DNA of 64,000 bases from Bacteroidia bacterium (GTDB taxonomy: Bacteria > Bacteroidota > Bacteroidia > NS11-12g > UBA9320), in NCBI GenBank assembly GCA_020053795.1, contig JAGVMN010000004.1, forward strand, positions 1-64,000. The letters are read 5' to 3'. Shown one piece after another: positions 1 to 8,868 of this stretch. The notes below the pieces were generated by a model. The model was not told where the DNA came from. It saw only the letters and a list, made by a program, of their open reading frames with translations, and did no database searches. The translations under genes were made by a program, and so were the position numbers. Numbering within the stretch: position 1 is the stretch's first letter; every line of letters starts with the position of its first letter.

Positions 1-397
1 CTGATCTGCCAATTCGGGCATCAGAAAATTCAGTTGACCGGTGTTTTTGATGTTTTGTTTATCATCTCTGTTTGAAGGCTTTTCTCAAAATTTAGTAAAA
101 TCTTGCTGTTCGTTAGACACATTCATACAACTATATCCCAACCTGTCATTAGTCTTTAGTGTTTTTCAGGGTTGACTAAATAACTCAAGCCATAATAATA
201 CTTCACAAATTTTCACAACAAATGAGGATAGTTTTAGGTTAGAGATTCCGGGCAGAAAATTCAGGACGGTGAAAACACCCACCTTTGGCATAAAGGGTAT
301 TATTACATTTTAATCGGAAAATAAATGTTCACCAATCGGTTGGTATTCCGCAACCAACTAAAACCTACCCTGACGGAAATTTTATTTTCCAACCCCA
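1..397. other. Intergenic stretch at window start
   Basis: No open frame of useful length, no RNA gene and no clear terminator could be supported here. The stretch is AT-rich and lies beyond the 3' end of the minus-strand BNR-repeat gene. Confidence 0.5.
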
Positions 398-2539
398 TCA
401 CATCCTGTATTTCCTTTTCAGCTTTCCCACCCAAATTCCATTTCCGTATGAAGTCACATACAGGTGTTTGCCGTTGCTGCTAAAATCCAGGTCACGAATC
501 ATCAGTGCGGGGAGATTCTTTCCAACCTTAGCCCAAATGTTCATCGCTTTGTTTCTATAATACAATCCCGTATGGGTGCCAAGCCATATTTGGTCTTTGC
601 CGCCGCCATAAATCATCCTTTGTGCCCCCATGTTGGGCAATCCCTCGGAAATGTTATTCCAGTTTTGACCTCCGTCATCAGAATAATAAACGCGATGATT
701 ATCTCCCTTATCATCAAATCCTTCGAGGCAAACCCATATCTGAGAGCTGTCACCCGGCTTTGTCACCAAATCGGTGATATGACGCCATGCCAAAATGGGC
801 AGACGTCCGGAGATATCCACCCATTCGATTTTACCATCCCTTAATATTCCTCTGAACAATTTGTTCTTAAGTAACGCTCCGGTTTGCCAGGCGGGCTGAT
901 CTATGGCCATATAAAAAACTTTGCTGCTGTCAGGCAGGGTAACGATGGATACCGTATTGACCGCAAACTGTTTTCCATCCACTTTTTCCGATACATTGGT
1001 CCACCATTTCTCTCCTTCTTTTTTCCATAAGTGGTGCCAACCGGCATAAATAGTTCCAGGTTCAGAAGGGTCTTCAATCAATGGAAAAAAATACTTGTTC
1101 GTTACTTCCGGATTGCCTATTGGCAGCCAATTGGCCCCCTGAGTTTGAGAATTGTGCAAATAACTGTTCTGACTGATCATCCAGTTTTCGCCGGCTTTCC
1201 CCCATATCAAACAAGGCCCGCCATCTCCGTAAATGCGACTGACGTGTGTCCATCGTCCTTTTCTGTATATCATCGAACTCATATCTTGCGTTCCGGCCAG
1301 TAATATCCTCTTTTTCCCGGGTTGAACGGCAAGGCTGTAAAACTGGCTGATGGCTAAACCTCTCCCGTTCATGTCTATCCAGGTATTGGCCTTATCTTTG
1401 GTCAACGAAATACCCCCATCATTTCCTGTTACGACTGTCCCATCATCCAAAATAATCATTGTTCTGATGTCGTCGTGCATAAAATCCGGACTTCTCCAAA
1501 CCGGCTGAGAAGAAACTCGAAATGTCTTTCCATGATCGAGGCTCACAAAAGTCCAGACTGAACCAACATAAATAATGTTTGAGTCTCGGGGGTCAACACA
1601 TATTTCGGCATGATACTGATCGAGCCGCCCGAATATCGTGTTACTTGAAATGGGGTGCCAGGTTTTTCCCCGGTCTCTTGAAAGTCTGACATAGTTAGTA
1701 CTCTGTAGTTGATAGATGGCATAAAGATAATCCGGATTTTGAGGAGATACCGCAATGGCAATCCGGTTGATATCCTGTTGTATTTCGCCCGAGCCATCGC
1801 CAGAAATCAGGGATTCGTTTACCCGTTTCCAACTGTGGCCGGCATCGTATGAAATCATGAGATAATTGCCCGATGCATAGATTACCTGATCATCCAATGG
1901 ATGAAACAACAATTGTTTGAAATTGAATTTATCTGAATGCAAGGCCCTTTCCCATGTTCTGCCTGTGTCCCAACTCATCCATATTTTTTGCTCGCTAAGA
2001 GCCGCCCAAATATTTTTTTTCTTTTGGGCCCTTTTGGCTTTTACTAAAACTTCTTTTTCGCGGGGTTCAAAATTCAATCGTGTTTTTGTCCAGCTGCGTC
2101 CACCGTTTTTACTTTGGAGTAACCCATAGCCAAAATGGTTGTCCAGTAAGGTATTTCCTGTTGCAATTAGAATATCGTCTAAATTTTCAGGATTTACATC
2201 TATGTCGTTAACCCCAACAACAAAGTCACCTAATGGTAAATGCTTCCATGTTCTTCCCCAATTATCAGACCGAAAAAATCCACCCGAATTGCTTCCGGCA
2301 TATATTCTTTCAGATCCGGCTTTCATGAATAGATTTTCGATTCTACCCACTCCTGTTGCCGTTAAATTACCACTATCTACGTCCGGCACGGGTGTAGTAA
2401 AAGGTCCGAGTTGTTTCCATCTCAAATTGATGACAGATTGGCCAAATAAAAAAGCAGGAATAACCGAAAGCAATAAGATAAATGCCGCTTCATGAAAGGC
2501 CTTTCCGATGGTTCTTTCCATTTCCATTGAATTGTTCAA
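398..2539 (-). CDS. Secreted BNR/Asp-box repeat (sortilin-like) protein
   Basis: A 713-aa protein with an N-terminal hydrophobic signal segment (about residues 15-34, ending near FGQ) followed by a repeated beta-propeller pattern. At least eight Asp-box-like motifs of the form S-x-D-x-G-x-T-W are visible (for example SDNWGRTW, SKNGGRSW, SWDTGRTW, SRDRGKTW, SDDGGQNW), as in sialidases and VPS10/sortilin-like propellers. The sialidase catalytic set cannot be recognised, so an enzymatic role is not claimed. No T9SS C-terminal domain is evident; it ends in a basic tail. Three Met codons lie within the first seven residues, so the exact start is uncertain by a few codons. It lies 72 bp downstream of prmC on the same strand but has its own candidate -7 element. 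Likely a periplasmic or surface binding protein. Confidence 0.8.
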   Translation of the reverse strand: MNNSMEMERTIGKAFHEAAFILLLSVIPAFLFGQSVINLRWKQLGPFTTPVPDVDSGNLTATGVGRIENLFMKAGSERIYAGSNSGGFFRSDNWGRTWKHLPLGDFVVGVNDIDVNPENLDDILIATGNTLLDNHFGYGLLQSKNGGRSWTKTRLNFEPREKEVLVKAKRAQKKKNIWAALSEQKIWMSWDTGRTWERALHSDKFNFKQLLFHPLDDQVIYASGNYLMISYDAGHSWKRVNESLISGDGSGEIQQDINRIAIAVSPQNPDYLYAIYQLQSTNYVRLSRDRGKTWHPISSNTIFGRLDQYHAEICVDPRDSNIIYVGSVWTFVSLDHGKTFRVSSQPVWRSPDFMHDDIRTMIILDDGTVVTGNDGGISLTKDKANTWIDMNGRGLAISQFYSLAVQPGKKRILLAGTQDMSSMIYRKGRWTHVSRIYGDGGPCLIWGKAGENWMISQNSYLHNSQTQGANWLPIGNPEVTNKYFFPLIEDPSEPGTIYAGWHHLWKKEGEKWWTNVSEKVDGKQFAVNTVSIVTLPDSSKVFYMAIDQPAWQTGALLKNKLFRGILRDGKIEWVDISGRLPILAWRHITDLVTKPGDSSQIWVCLEGFDDKGDNHRVYYSDDGGQNWNNISEGLPNMGAQRMIYGGGKDQIWLGTHTGLYYRNKAMNIWAKVGKNLPALMIRDLDFSSNGKHLYVTSYGNGIWVGKLKRKYRM

Positions 2540-2560
2540 AAAAAATCAGTTTTAAGAAAC

Positions 2561-2568
2561 CAAATATA
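2561..2568 (-). promoter_or_regulatory. Candidate -7 element (TATATTTG) for the BNR-repeat gene
   Basis: TATATTTG on the minus strand matches the Bacteroidota -7 consensus TAnnTTTG and lies 22 bases upstream of the start at 2539. No TTG is seen at the expected -33 spacing, so this is a half-match. Confidence 0.35.
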
Positions 2569-2611
2569 TGCAATTACCATGATTTCTCTATACTAAGAAA
2601 TTTAATCGGCC

Positions 2612-3451
2612 TTAAGGTTTCACACCCCTGATCATCCTATGTTTGCCCTGCATATCCATTCGGGCTTCCAAAGATGTGAATCCCATTCCTTCAAGAAGTT
2701 TCAATGTAGGTTGGCAGAAGTCTTCATGAATCTCGAAATACAATCTAACACCATGTTTTCCATTGTTCATAGTTTCTTGGCCTATTGCCTTGTAGAAAAT
2801 CAGGGGATCATCGGACGGCACAAACAATGCAAGGTGAGGCTCATAATTTTTTACATTATTTGGTATGGTGTCTTTCCGGCTGTGCGGTATATAAGGTGGA
2901 TTACTCACTATTATGGTCTCTTCGCCATTCACAAAACCACCCTCAAAAACATTGTGTTGCACCCAATTTATTTTGTATTCGAAATGAAGAATTTCCTCAT
3001 TTCTCTTTGCCACAGTAAGTGCCGGTTTAGAAATGTCTAAACCTGTGATTCTACTGTTTCTCCGATTCGAAAAGATGGCAATGGCTATACATCCGCTTCC
3101 GCAACAGATATCGGAAATAACCTCTGTGTCACAGGTCTCGTCAAGTATCCATTTTACCAATTGTTCGGTTTCCGGGCGTGGAATCAAAACGCATTCATTT
3201 ACATTCAATTCTAAACCATAAAACCACGACTTGCCCAAAATATATTGAACAGGTTCGTGCAGTTTAAGCCGCTTCATCGCAACCATAAGAGCTTCAAATT
3301 TCACTGCCTCATCCATTCTTAACACCTGTTGCGTTCTGTTCATTTTTAGATAGTATTGAACCAAGTGGGTGAAAATTGCTTCGATTTCATTATCCGGATA
3401 AATCGCCCCAAGTTCTTCTTTGTATAGATTTTTGACGGTTCTTAATTTCAT
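2612..3451 (-). CDS. prmC: Peptide chain release factor N5-glutamine methyltransferase PrmC (HemK)
   Basis: A 279-aa SAM-dependent methyltransferase of the HemK/PrmC family, which methylates the Gln of the GGQ motif in release factors RF1 and RF2 in the cytoplasm. The family marks are all present: PVQYILG at residues 67-73, PRPETE at 91-96, a glycine-rich SAM motif (DICCGSG, about 114-120) and the substrate-binding NPPY at 184-187. The ATG at 3451 gives the usual family length of about 280 aa. An ATG 42 bp further upstream is less likely because it would overlap ribD and include the -7 element. It is divergent from ribD with only 35 bp between start codons and may be co-transcribed with the BNR-repeat gene. 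Confidence 0.95.
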   Translation of the reverse strand: MKLRTVKNLYKEELGAIYPDNEIEAIFTHLVQYYLKMNRTQQVLRMDEAVKFEALMVAMKRLKLHEPVQYILGKSWFYGLELNVNECVLIPRPETEQLVKWILDETCDTEVISDICCGSGCIAIAIFSNRRNSRITGLDISKPALTVAKRNEEILHFEYKINWVQHNVFEGGFVNGEETIIVSNPPYIPHSRKDTIPNNVKNYEPHLALFVPSDDPLIFYKAIGQETMNNGKHGVRLYFEIHEDFCQPTLKLLEGMGFTSLEARMDMQGKHRMIRGVKP

Positions 3452-3463
3452 AAATGCCGACTC

Positions 3464-3493
3464 CAAAAATAATGTATTTTTGAACCATGCCAA
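3464..3493 (-). promoter_or_regulatory. Candidate prmC promoter (TTG-N19-TATTTTTG)
   Basis: On the minus strand TTG (3493-3491), 19 bases and TATTTTTG (3471-3464) match the Bacteroidota TTG / TAnnTTTG promoter. The predicted transcript would start within about 10 bases of the ATG at 3451. The -7 element is one half of a near-palindrome shared with ribD. Confidence 0.45.
3475..3482 (+). promoter_or_regulatory. Candidate -7 element (TATTTTTG) for ribD
   Basis: TATTTTTG lies only 4 bases before the ribD ATG and is back-to-back with the prmC -7 element. If used, the ribD transcript would be leaderless, or start at the in-frame ATG at 3508. No -33 TTG is seen. Confidence 0.3.
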
Positions 3494-4557
3494 ACGCTAA
3501 TCTCCTTATGCTAAGATGTATGAATCTTTCTAAGAATGGATATGGTCTTGTGGCACCTAATCCAATGGTGGGAGCAGTCATATTTCATAAAGAGACCAAC
3601 AAAATTATTGGCGAAGGGTACCATAAATATTATGGCGGAATGCATGCGGAGAAGGAGGCCATAGCAAATGTCAGCGATAAATCCCTGCTGAAGGACTGCA
3701 CGATGTTTGTCAACCTTGAACCTTGTACACATCATGGCAAAACACCGCCTTGTACAGACCTGATCATTGAGAGCAACATTAGAAGAATAGTTGTGGCCGC
3801 ATTAGACCCAAATCCATTAGTGAGCGGTAAGGGCATTAAAAAGTTAAAAGCAGCCGGGATAAAGGTTGAGGTTGGACTTCTCGAGAAAGAAGCCCGCTAT
3901 CTAAACCGGTCATTTTACATTTTCCATCAGGAACAACGTCCTTATTATATTCTGAAATGGGCACAGTCACTTAACGGGAAAATGGGGAAAACAGAATATG
4001 AACCCCGGGAAAACAAAAGTGTCAGCGGAATTTTATCCTGGAAATTGTCGCACAAATGGCGTACTGAAAATCAGGCCATTTTAGTTGGCGTACAAACGGT
4101 CATAACTGATAATCCGAGCCTCAACGCCAGACTTCACCCCGGCAACAATCCCGTCATTTTGGTACTTGACCCCAATCTTAGAACTCCTGAGAGGGCAAAT
4201 ATTTTCGCTACCGGCTCAAAAGTCGTTATCTTTAACAAGACAAGAGATGAAACAATAGGCAACATCTTCTACAAAAAAATATCATTTGACGATAATTGGA
4301 CGAAACACCTGAGTCAGTCGCTTTTCGAAATGAACATTCAAAGTGTTTTGGTAGAAGGCGGCCCTATAACTTTGAATAAGTTTATTGAAAAAGGGCTTTG
4401 GGACGAGGCAAGAATTTTTCAATCGGATTTGTTTTTAGATTGGGATTTGGAAGCTCCACACATTCCAGGCAAATTATTGAGACAAGAAAGAATTGGAAGC
4501 GACTTGTACATTCAAACCTACCCTAATCATGAGCATTCCTACTTTGAGAGCAAATAA
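3487..4557 (+). CDS. ribD: Bifunctional riboflavin deaminase-reductase RibD
   Basis: A 356-aa two-domain enzyme of riboflavin synthesis. The N-terminal cytidine-deaminase-like domain (about 1-145) deaminates the pyrimidine intermediate; its zinc site is visible as H53-A-E55 and the PCxxxxxxxxC pair C80 and C89. The C-terminal reductase domain (about 150-356) reduces the ribose side chain with NADPH and shows the expected LKWAQSLNGK and ILVGVQTVITDNPSL stretches. Length is normal for the family. No other rib genes are adjacent, so the pathway is scattered in this genome. Start at 3487 keeps the helix before the APNPMVGAV motif; the ATG at 3508 is an alternative. Confidence 0.95.
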   Translation: MPNANLLMLRCMNLSKNGYGLVAPNPMVGAVIFHKETNKIIGEGYHKYYGGMHAEKEAIANVSDKSLLKDCTMFVNLEPCTHHGKTPPCTDLIIESNIRRIVVAALDPNPLVSGKGIKKLKAAGIKVEVGLLEKEARYLNRSFYIFHQEQRPYYILKWAQSLNGKMGKTEYEPRENKSVSGILSWKLSHKWRTENQAILVGVQTVITDNPSLNARLHPGNNPVILVLDPNLRTPERANIFATGSKVVIFNKTRDETIGNIFYKKISFDDNWTKHLSQSLFEMNIQSVLVEGGPITLNKFIEKGLWDEARIFQSDLFLDWDLEAPHIPGKLLRQERIGSDLYIQTYPNHEHSYFESK

Positions 4558-4632
4558 CCATAAACAATTACCGGGCAGGCATCGGACAAATTAGCATCGG
4601 ATACATTTCATTGAATAACCAAGTACTTCACT

Positions 4633-5241
4633 TTGGCTGAAAAATATAAGACAATTGCGGCACAAACTGCTTCTGAATGCAGAGAACGAAACAGCAGGTT
4701 TCTCGGATTTGCCTATCCTGTCTGTGAAGAAGGACAGATTAAATCAATCATTCATGATCTAAAATCAAAATATCCTGACGCTACTCACGACTGTTTTGCA
4801 TGGGTGTTGGGCAGCGAGGCTTCAAAATATAGAACATTTGATGATGGTGAACCATTGAATTCAGCCGGAAAACCCATTTTACGGCAGATTCATTCACTGG
4901 GATTGACAAACGTTTTAGTGGTGGTTGTCAGATATTTTGGGGGCAAGAAACTCGGAATCCCCGGATTGATTCAAAATTATGGGTTAGCGGCCAAAATGGC
5001 ATTAGAACAAGCCGTGATCATTGAAAAACAGGTAAAACAAATATTCTCGATTTATTCAAATAAAGAAGAATCCCATAAAGTTTATGAACTTGCACGCCGC
5101 CTGGGTGTTGAGATAGTAAGCAAAGATTCAAACGGAAATATGACTTTTGAAATGAAAGTTGATATTGAAATGTTGGATCAGTTTGTGCACCTTTGTTCAA
5201 AATATCCTAATTTAGTGGTCGAATACCAAAGAACGGAATGA
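4633..5241 (+). CDS. YigZ/IMPACT family protein (UPF0029)
   Basis: A 202-aa protein of the YigZ/IMPACT family. The N-terminal UPF0029 domain (about 10-120) carries the family signature DDGEPLNSAGKPIL and a VVVVRYFGGKKLG stretch; the C-terminal part resembles the ferredoxin-like DUF1949 domain. The bacterial proteins are cytosolic and their exact reaction is not settled; eukaryotic IMPACT regulates GCN2. The start codon is TTG at 4633, chosen because the family-conserved N-terminus begins there and no ATG fits. The last four bases (ATGA) overlap the start of the next gene, so translational coupling is likely. Confidence 0.9.
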   Translation: MAEKYKTIAAQTASECRERNSRFLGFAYPVCEEGQIKSIIHDLKSKYPDATHDCFAWVLGSEASKYRTFDDGEPLNSAGKPILRQIHSLGLTNVLVVVVRYFGGKKLGIPGLIQNYGLAAKMALEQAVIIEKQVKQIFSIYSNKEESHKVYELARRLGVEIVSKDSNGNMTFEMKVDIEMLDQFVHLCSKYPNLVVEYQRTE

Positions 5242-6974
5242 AAAACCTATTGGCAATATTGATTTTGTGGTTGAACTGCAATCCGTCTGGACTTGGTCAG
5301 AATTTTGAACGACCCATCAATATTCCTGAAAAGGGCTACACAGCTGAGATGTGTTTCGAAACTGCCACGCTCAAGGATTTGGATGCCATCAAAAACTTCA
5401 TTATTTCAAAAAATGATTTTCTTGAAAATCCTGCCCATAAGATTATTTTGACAGATACCAAAGTAAGTCCGATAGGAAAGCATTATATTTTTAATCACTT
5501 TGTCAACGGCATTCCGGTTAACAACTCTTCAGTCAGAATTTGTGTAGGCCCCCAAAATAATTTGGTAGCAGCCAGTTTCAATCTGATACCTGTAGATGCC
5601 AATAAATACTTAACTGCCCCTCAGGGTAACGTTATATTTTATCATCATGGAATCACTGCTTTGGCCCATAGAAGGGAATTTAGAAGAGGCCTTGGACATT
5701 ATGAGAGTTTTATTTCGCTTGAAGGTGACACCCTTTTGATGCAGGACCGCAAATTGCATTTATACAATAAAGATACCATCGCAAAGGCCAAGGTATTTTT
5801 ACCAAACCCGCTTCAGTCGGCAAAATTGAGTTACGGAATTCCTTATGTTGACAGTGGCGATATTGATGTTCAGGTTCTTAGAGAAGAGTTAAAGGAAGTA
5901 ATGATTCCCGCAAGATTCCAAAATGACACTTTCTTTTTGGGCACTTCACTGTATTCTAATGGCGAAGTTTACAACCCGAAAACAATACCTGCCTTTTCTT
6001 TGAATGATACTTTTTATTTCAACAGAAGTCAGAATATGTTTGAAGATGTAAATGCATTTTATCATGTATATTCAATGAGTGAGTATATCAGAACATTGGG
6101 CTTTTCAGATTTACTTGATACTTTAGTGATAGATGCCCATGCCGGAGAGACCGACAATTCGGCCTTCGATCCCTTTGCAACCCCTCGTACATTGGAGTTT
6201 GGACTTGGCTGTGTTGATGATGCCGAAGACGGGCAAGTAGTGGTACATGAATTTGCCCATAGCTTTTCGAATGCCGCTTCAGAAAAGACAGTTGAGGGGT
6301 CACAAAGAGAGTCAATGGAAGAAGGCACTGCCGATTATTTTTCCGTATCTTACAGTCGCCAATTTACTGATTTTAACTGGGATCGTATATTTTCATGGGA
6401 CGGGCACAACGAATGTTGGGAGGGATTTTCGGCCAAATCAAAAAAACGATACCCTGAAAATATTAAGAATATTCCGAATAACGATAGGGAGATTTGGTCA
6501 ACCGCACTCATGTGTATTTATGAACAACTTGGCAAGGCTGTAACAGACAGTTTGGTGCTGATCAATTTATATTTGCAGGCCCCCAATACTACTATGCCCC
6601 AGATGGCTCTGGTCATGTTGAAAGTGGATACGGTTATGTGGAATGCGGATCATGCCGGTTTGATTTATAATTGCTTTGTTGAACGCGGCATTTTAGCTTT
6701 TGGAAACAGTGTCGACAATAAAATCAAAGAAGAACTTTTTAGTATTCTTAATTCAGGAGCCTTCGCCTCGGGGACCGATGCTATGCAAATAAAAACTAAT
6801 TCTGAAAACGTTTTTTCTACGGCTGTTTATTCTGTCTCTGGACAATTGATTCAACGCTTTGATAACATCAAAAATACCATCAGCATTTCACCCGAATATT
6901 TCAGTTCCGGTGTTTACATTCTGGAGTTGCGGCAAAACGGCAAAAACTATCATTATAAATTCAGCAAATGGTAA
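5238..6974 (+). CDS. Secreted HExxH zinc metalloprotease with T9SS type A sorting domain
   Basis: A 578-aa protein with an N-terminal signal peptide (ending about residue 20), a region resembling FTP/PepSY propeptides, and a zinc metalloprotease domain. The zinc motif is H337-E338-F-A-H341, followed about 25 residues later by MEEGTADYF, whose Glu is the expected third ligand as in the M4/M36 (thermolysin/fungalysin) clan. The last 60-70 residues, with VYSVSGQLIQ and FSSGVYILEL, form a type A T9SS sorting domain, so the protein is probably exported through T9SS and cleaved or anchored at the surface. It overlaps yigZ by 4 bp and the next gene by 7 bp, an arrangement typical of an operon although the functions are unrelated. 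Confidence 0.85.
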   Translation: MKNLLAILILWLNCNPSGLGQNFERPINIPEKGYTAEMCFETATLKDLDAIKNFIISKNDFLENPAHKIILTDTKVSPIGKHYIFNHFVNGIPVNNSSVRICVGPQNNLVAASFNLIPVDANKYLTAPQGNVIFYHHGITALAHRREFRRGLGHYESFISLEGDTLLMQDRKLHLYNKDTIAKAKVFLPNPLQSAKLSYGIPYVDSGDIDVQVLREELKEVMIPARFQNDTFFLGTSLYSNGEVYNPKTIPAFSLNDTFYFNRSQNMFEDVNAFYHVYSMSEYIRTLGFSDLLDTLVIDAHAGETDNSAFDPFATPRTLEFGLGCVDDAEDGQVVVHEFAHSFSNAASEKTVEGSQRESMEEGTADYFSVSYSRQFTDFNWDRIFSWDGHNECWEGFSAKSKKRYPENIKNIPNNDREIWSTALMCIYEQLGKAVTDSLVLINLYLQAPNTTMPQMALVMLKVDTVMWNADHAGLIYNCFVERGILAFGNSVDNKIKEELFSILNSGAFASGTDAMQIKTNSENVFSTAVYSVSGQLIQRFDNIKNTISISPEYFSSGVYILELRQNGKNYHYKFSKW

Positions 6975-7228
6975 GTACTTCCATCCATTGGGAGGAAAAG
7001 GACAATCAACTGATAAAGACTTTTGTATTCAAGAATTTTACCGAAGCCATAAATTTCATACAACTGGCCTCTTTTAAAATTGAAAAAATCAATCATCACC
7101 CGGAATGGACGAATATCTATAACAAGGTGATTGTAAAGATTTGCACCCACAGTGCCGGAAATACAATCACCTCCAAAGACCGTGAACTGGCCATAACATT
7201 GGACAAGCTGGCAAAAAATTGCATCTGA
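6968..7228 (+). CDS. phhB: Pterin-4a-carbinolamine dehydratase
   Basis: An 86-aa protein matching the PCD/DCoH family, which dehydrates 4a-hydroxytetrahydrobiopterin formed by aromatic amino acid hydroxylases. The diagnostic pattern is complete: EKINHHPEW at residues 39-47 with catalytic H43 and H44, a third His (H61), and D71. Length is normal (most are 90-110 aa). No phenylalanine hydroxylase is in the window. The start at 6968 overlaps the stop of the metalloprotease by 7 bp. Confidence 0.92.
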   Translation: MVSTSIHWEEKDNQLIKTFVFKNFTEAINFIQLASFKIEKINHHPEWTNIYNKVIVKICTHSAGNTITSKDRELAITLDKLAKNCI

Positions 7229-7277
7229 ATTCTTCTCTTCGGAACTCCAACAATACCTTAAACGGTTAGGCGATTTT

Positions 7278-7285
7278 TAGCTTTG
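7278..7285 (+). promoter_or_regulatory. Candidate -7 element (TAGCTTTG) for the methyltransferase
   Basis: TAGCTTTG matches TAnnTTTG and lies 26 bases before the GTG start at 7312. No clear -33 TTG is present. Confidence 0.35.
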
Positions 7286-7311
7286 TAAATTATTTACATT
7301 ACGCAAAAATA

Positions 7312-8100
7312 GTGAGCAAAGCATTAGGTAACAATCCCGGAAGGGACTGGGAGATATTTTATAAAGAGAACGAGTTGAACTGGGAGAATAAGGAGTACTA
7401 TACAGAAAAATACATGCATTCATTTTTGAAAAGTGAATGGATGCACAGCCTTATTGCTCATTTGAAGCCAGGACAAAAGGTGTTGGAAGCCGGCTGCGGT
7501 ACCGGTCTTTTTTCAATAGCCCTGGCCTACGCGGGATATGAAGTGACAGCTATTGACTATAACGAAGCGGCAATTGAATTGTCACAAAACAACTTAGATT
7601 TATTCAACAGCCAATCCGAAAAAAAACTGAAAATTGATTTTAGCCAGGGTGATTTATTAAATCTTGAATTTCAAAACAACACATTTAACATGGTTTTTAA
7701 TCAGGCTGTGTTGGAATACTTCACCGATGACGACAACTTCGACAAGGCGATATCAGAAATGCATAGAGTTACTGTCGCTGGAGGTACGGTTGTCGCTATC
7801 GTTCAAAATACGCGTAATCCCATACGCCCACTATGGAACTTAATGGGGCTCCAATTTTACATTAATCAGCCCAATGTAAGACTGATTCACCGACAGGTGC
7901 TGCAAAAGTATTTTTCAAGGTACTTCAAAATAGTATCAATTGATGGACTTCTTCCCTGGAAAGCAGTTTTTATGGCACCAAAGAAATTCCATAAAGTAAC
8001 CTATTACTTAAATAGATTTTTTGAGAAATTTGTTCCGCAGCCAAAAGTACTTCGATCTAAAATTGGCATTCAGTTGGTGGTTGTCGGATTGAAGGGTTAA
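7312..8100 (+). CDS. Class I SAM-dependent methyltransferase
   Basis: A 262-aa cytosolic methyltransferase. SAM-binding motif I is VLEAGCGTG at residues 57-65, followed by AIDYNEAAIELS (motif II, ribose-binding acid) and an FNQAVLEYF motif near residue 150. The fold matches the Methyltransf_11/25 type, as in UbiE, Coq3 and small-molecule methyltransferases; the substrate cannot be read. The start codon is GTG at 7312, preceded by a promoter-like octamer. The gene stands alone: the next feature downstream is a decayed gene on the other strand about 290 bp away. Confidence 0.85.
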   Translation: MSKALGNNPGRDWEIFYKENELNWENKEYYTEKYMHSFLKSEWMHSLIAHLKPGQKVLEAGCGTGLFSIALAYAGYEVTAIDYNEAAIELSQNNLDLFNSQSEKKLKIDFSQGDLLNLEFQNNTFNMVFNQAVLEYFTDDDNFDKAISEMHRVTVAGGTVVAIVQNTRNPIRPLWNLMGLQFYINQPNVRLIHRQVLQKYFSRYFKIVSIDGLLPWKAVFMAPKKFHKVTYYLNRFFEKFVPQPKVLRSKIGIQLVVVGLKG

Positions 8101-8392
8101 GGTTGATATGGTTCTTGATAAGTTAAGGTGCGAATTTTCGTTTTTGGATGCCTGAAAAAATATTGGGTGTTCAGCCAGAGAATCGGGCTACGCCATTACA
8201 TTGTGTTTACTTTTCAAACATGTCCACTTTGTTGTATCGGGTAAATTCTCCGACCATTTATTCCCCATTCATGTATTCTGTACATTCAAAATACCGTTTT
8301 TTTCGCATCCATTAACAATTGGACACATTCAGATGATTGCCTTTTGCCAAAAGAATTCATCAATAACCAATACTGAATAAATTCTGCTACAG
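8101..8392. other. Intergenic region before the accessory island
   Basis: About 290 bp with no supported gene, between the methyltransferase and the decayed ydhG-like gene. Both neighbouring genes point toward it (convergent 3' ends). No strong hairpin-plus-T-tract terminator was seen. Confidence 0.4.
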
Positions 8393-8743
8393 TCACCTTT
8401 GTTTTCTTGTTTTGAACTGATTTAATTCCACAATTCTGAAGCTTAATTGTTGCGATATGGGGTGATTGAGAGGAATTTGAAGGTCCCCTTTCTTGTTTTG
8501 TAATTGGGGAAAGCTTCATTGAACTCCTCAACTCCAACAGGATAAATACCGATATGTTTCTTGTAACCCGCAAAGTATATCGGGTAAGTCCCTTTGAGCG
8601 TAAAGGTGGGAATATCGTAACTGATTTTTTCTTCAGCACTTGGAGCAGCCTTCTTTATGGTTACTCTTATTTGTTCTGGTCTGCGTTTCTTTTGGAAACC
8701 CAGCGATGTATTCATCAATATCTTTGGCCGGAGTGGTCTTCAT
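8393..8743 (-). pseudogene. Frameshifted YdhG/DUF1801-type gene (copy B)
   Basis: Remnant of a DUF1801 (YdhG, frataxin-like iron-chaperone fold) gene. Read from the ATG at 8743 the first frame gives MKTTPAKDIDEYIAGFPKET, then the frame is lost near 8676 where five bases are missing relative to copy A at 10.7 kb. A second frame continues EQIRVTIKKAAPSAEEKISYD and on to GTFKF. Near 8472 a further one-base slip is needed to recover a family-like C-terminus (PLNHPIS, FRIVELNQFKTRK) ending at 8393. Two independent frameshifts mean it is not translated as a whole. It is the left flank of the toxin-like island. Confidence 0.75.
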
Positions 8744-8747
8744 AAGG
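8651..8747. repeat. Left copy of about 100-bp imperfect direct repeat
   Basis: Matches 10640..10741 in the same orientation at about 88% identity by eye, apart from a five-base gap. It covers the first 30 or so codons of the decayed ydhG-like gene. The two copies bracket the DUF4411 and XRE-ImmA/IrrE genes. Confidence 0.75.
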
Positions 8748-8868
8748 AAAAAATAGTGATCAATGGAAAAGTAAATTGCTTTTCAACAGGCATTCCTTAC
8801 AAACCACAAATAGAACTGTCCTCAGTTTTGACTGATAAGCGTACCTTATTTTTTCAATTGTGGACTTT

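Noticed and set aside
464-2495. Several plus-strand frames of 70-126 codons opposite the BNR-repeat gene
   Set aside because: They lie fully antisense to a clear gene, have no family resemblance and no promoter or start context.
8286-8639. 117-codon minus-strand frame overlapping the ydhG remnant
   Set aside because: Its middle part is the frameshifted C-terminus of the decayed DUF1801 gene and the rest has no family resemblance; it is not an independent gene.
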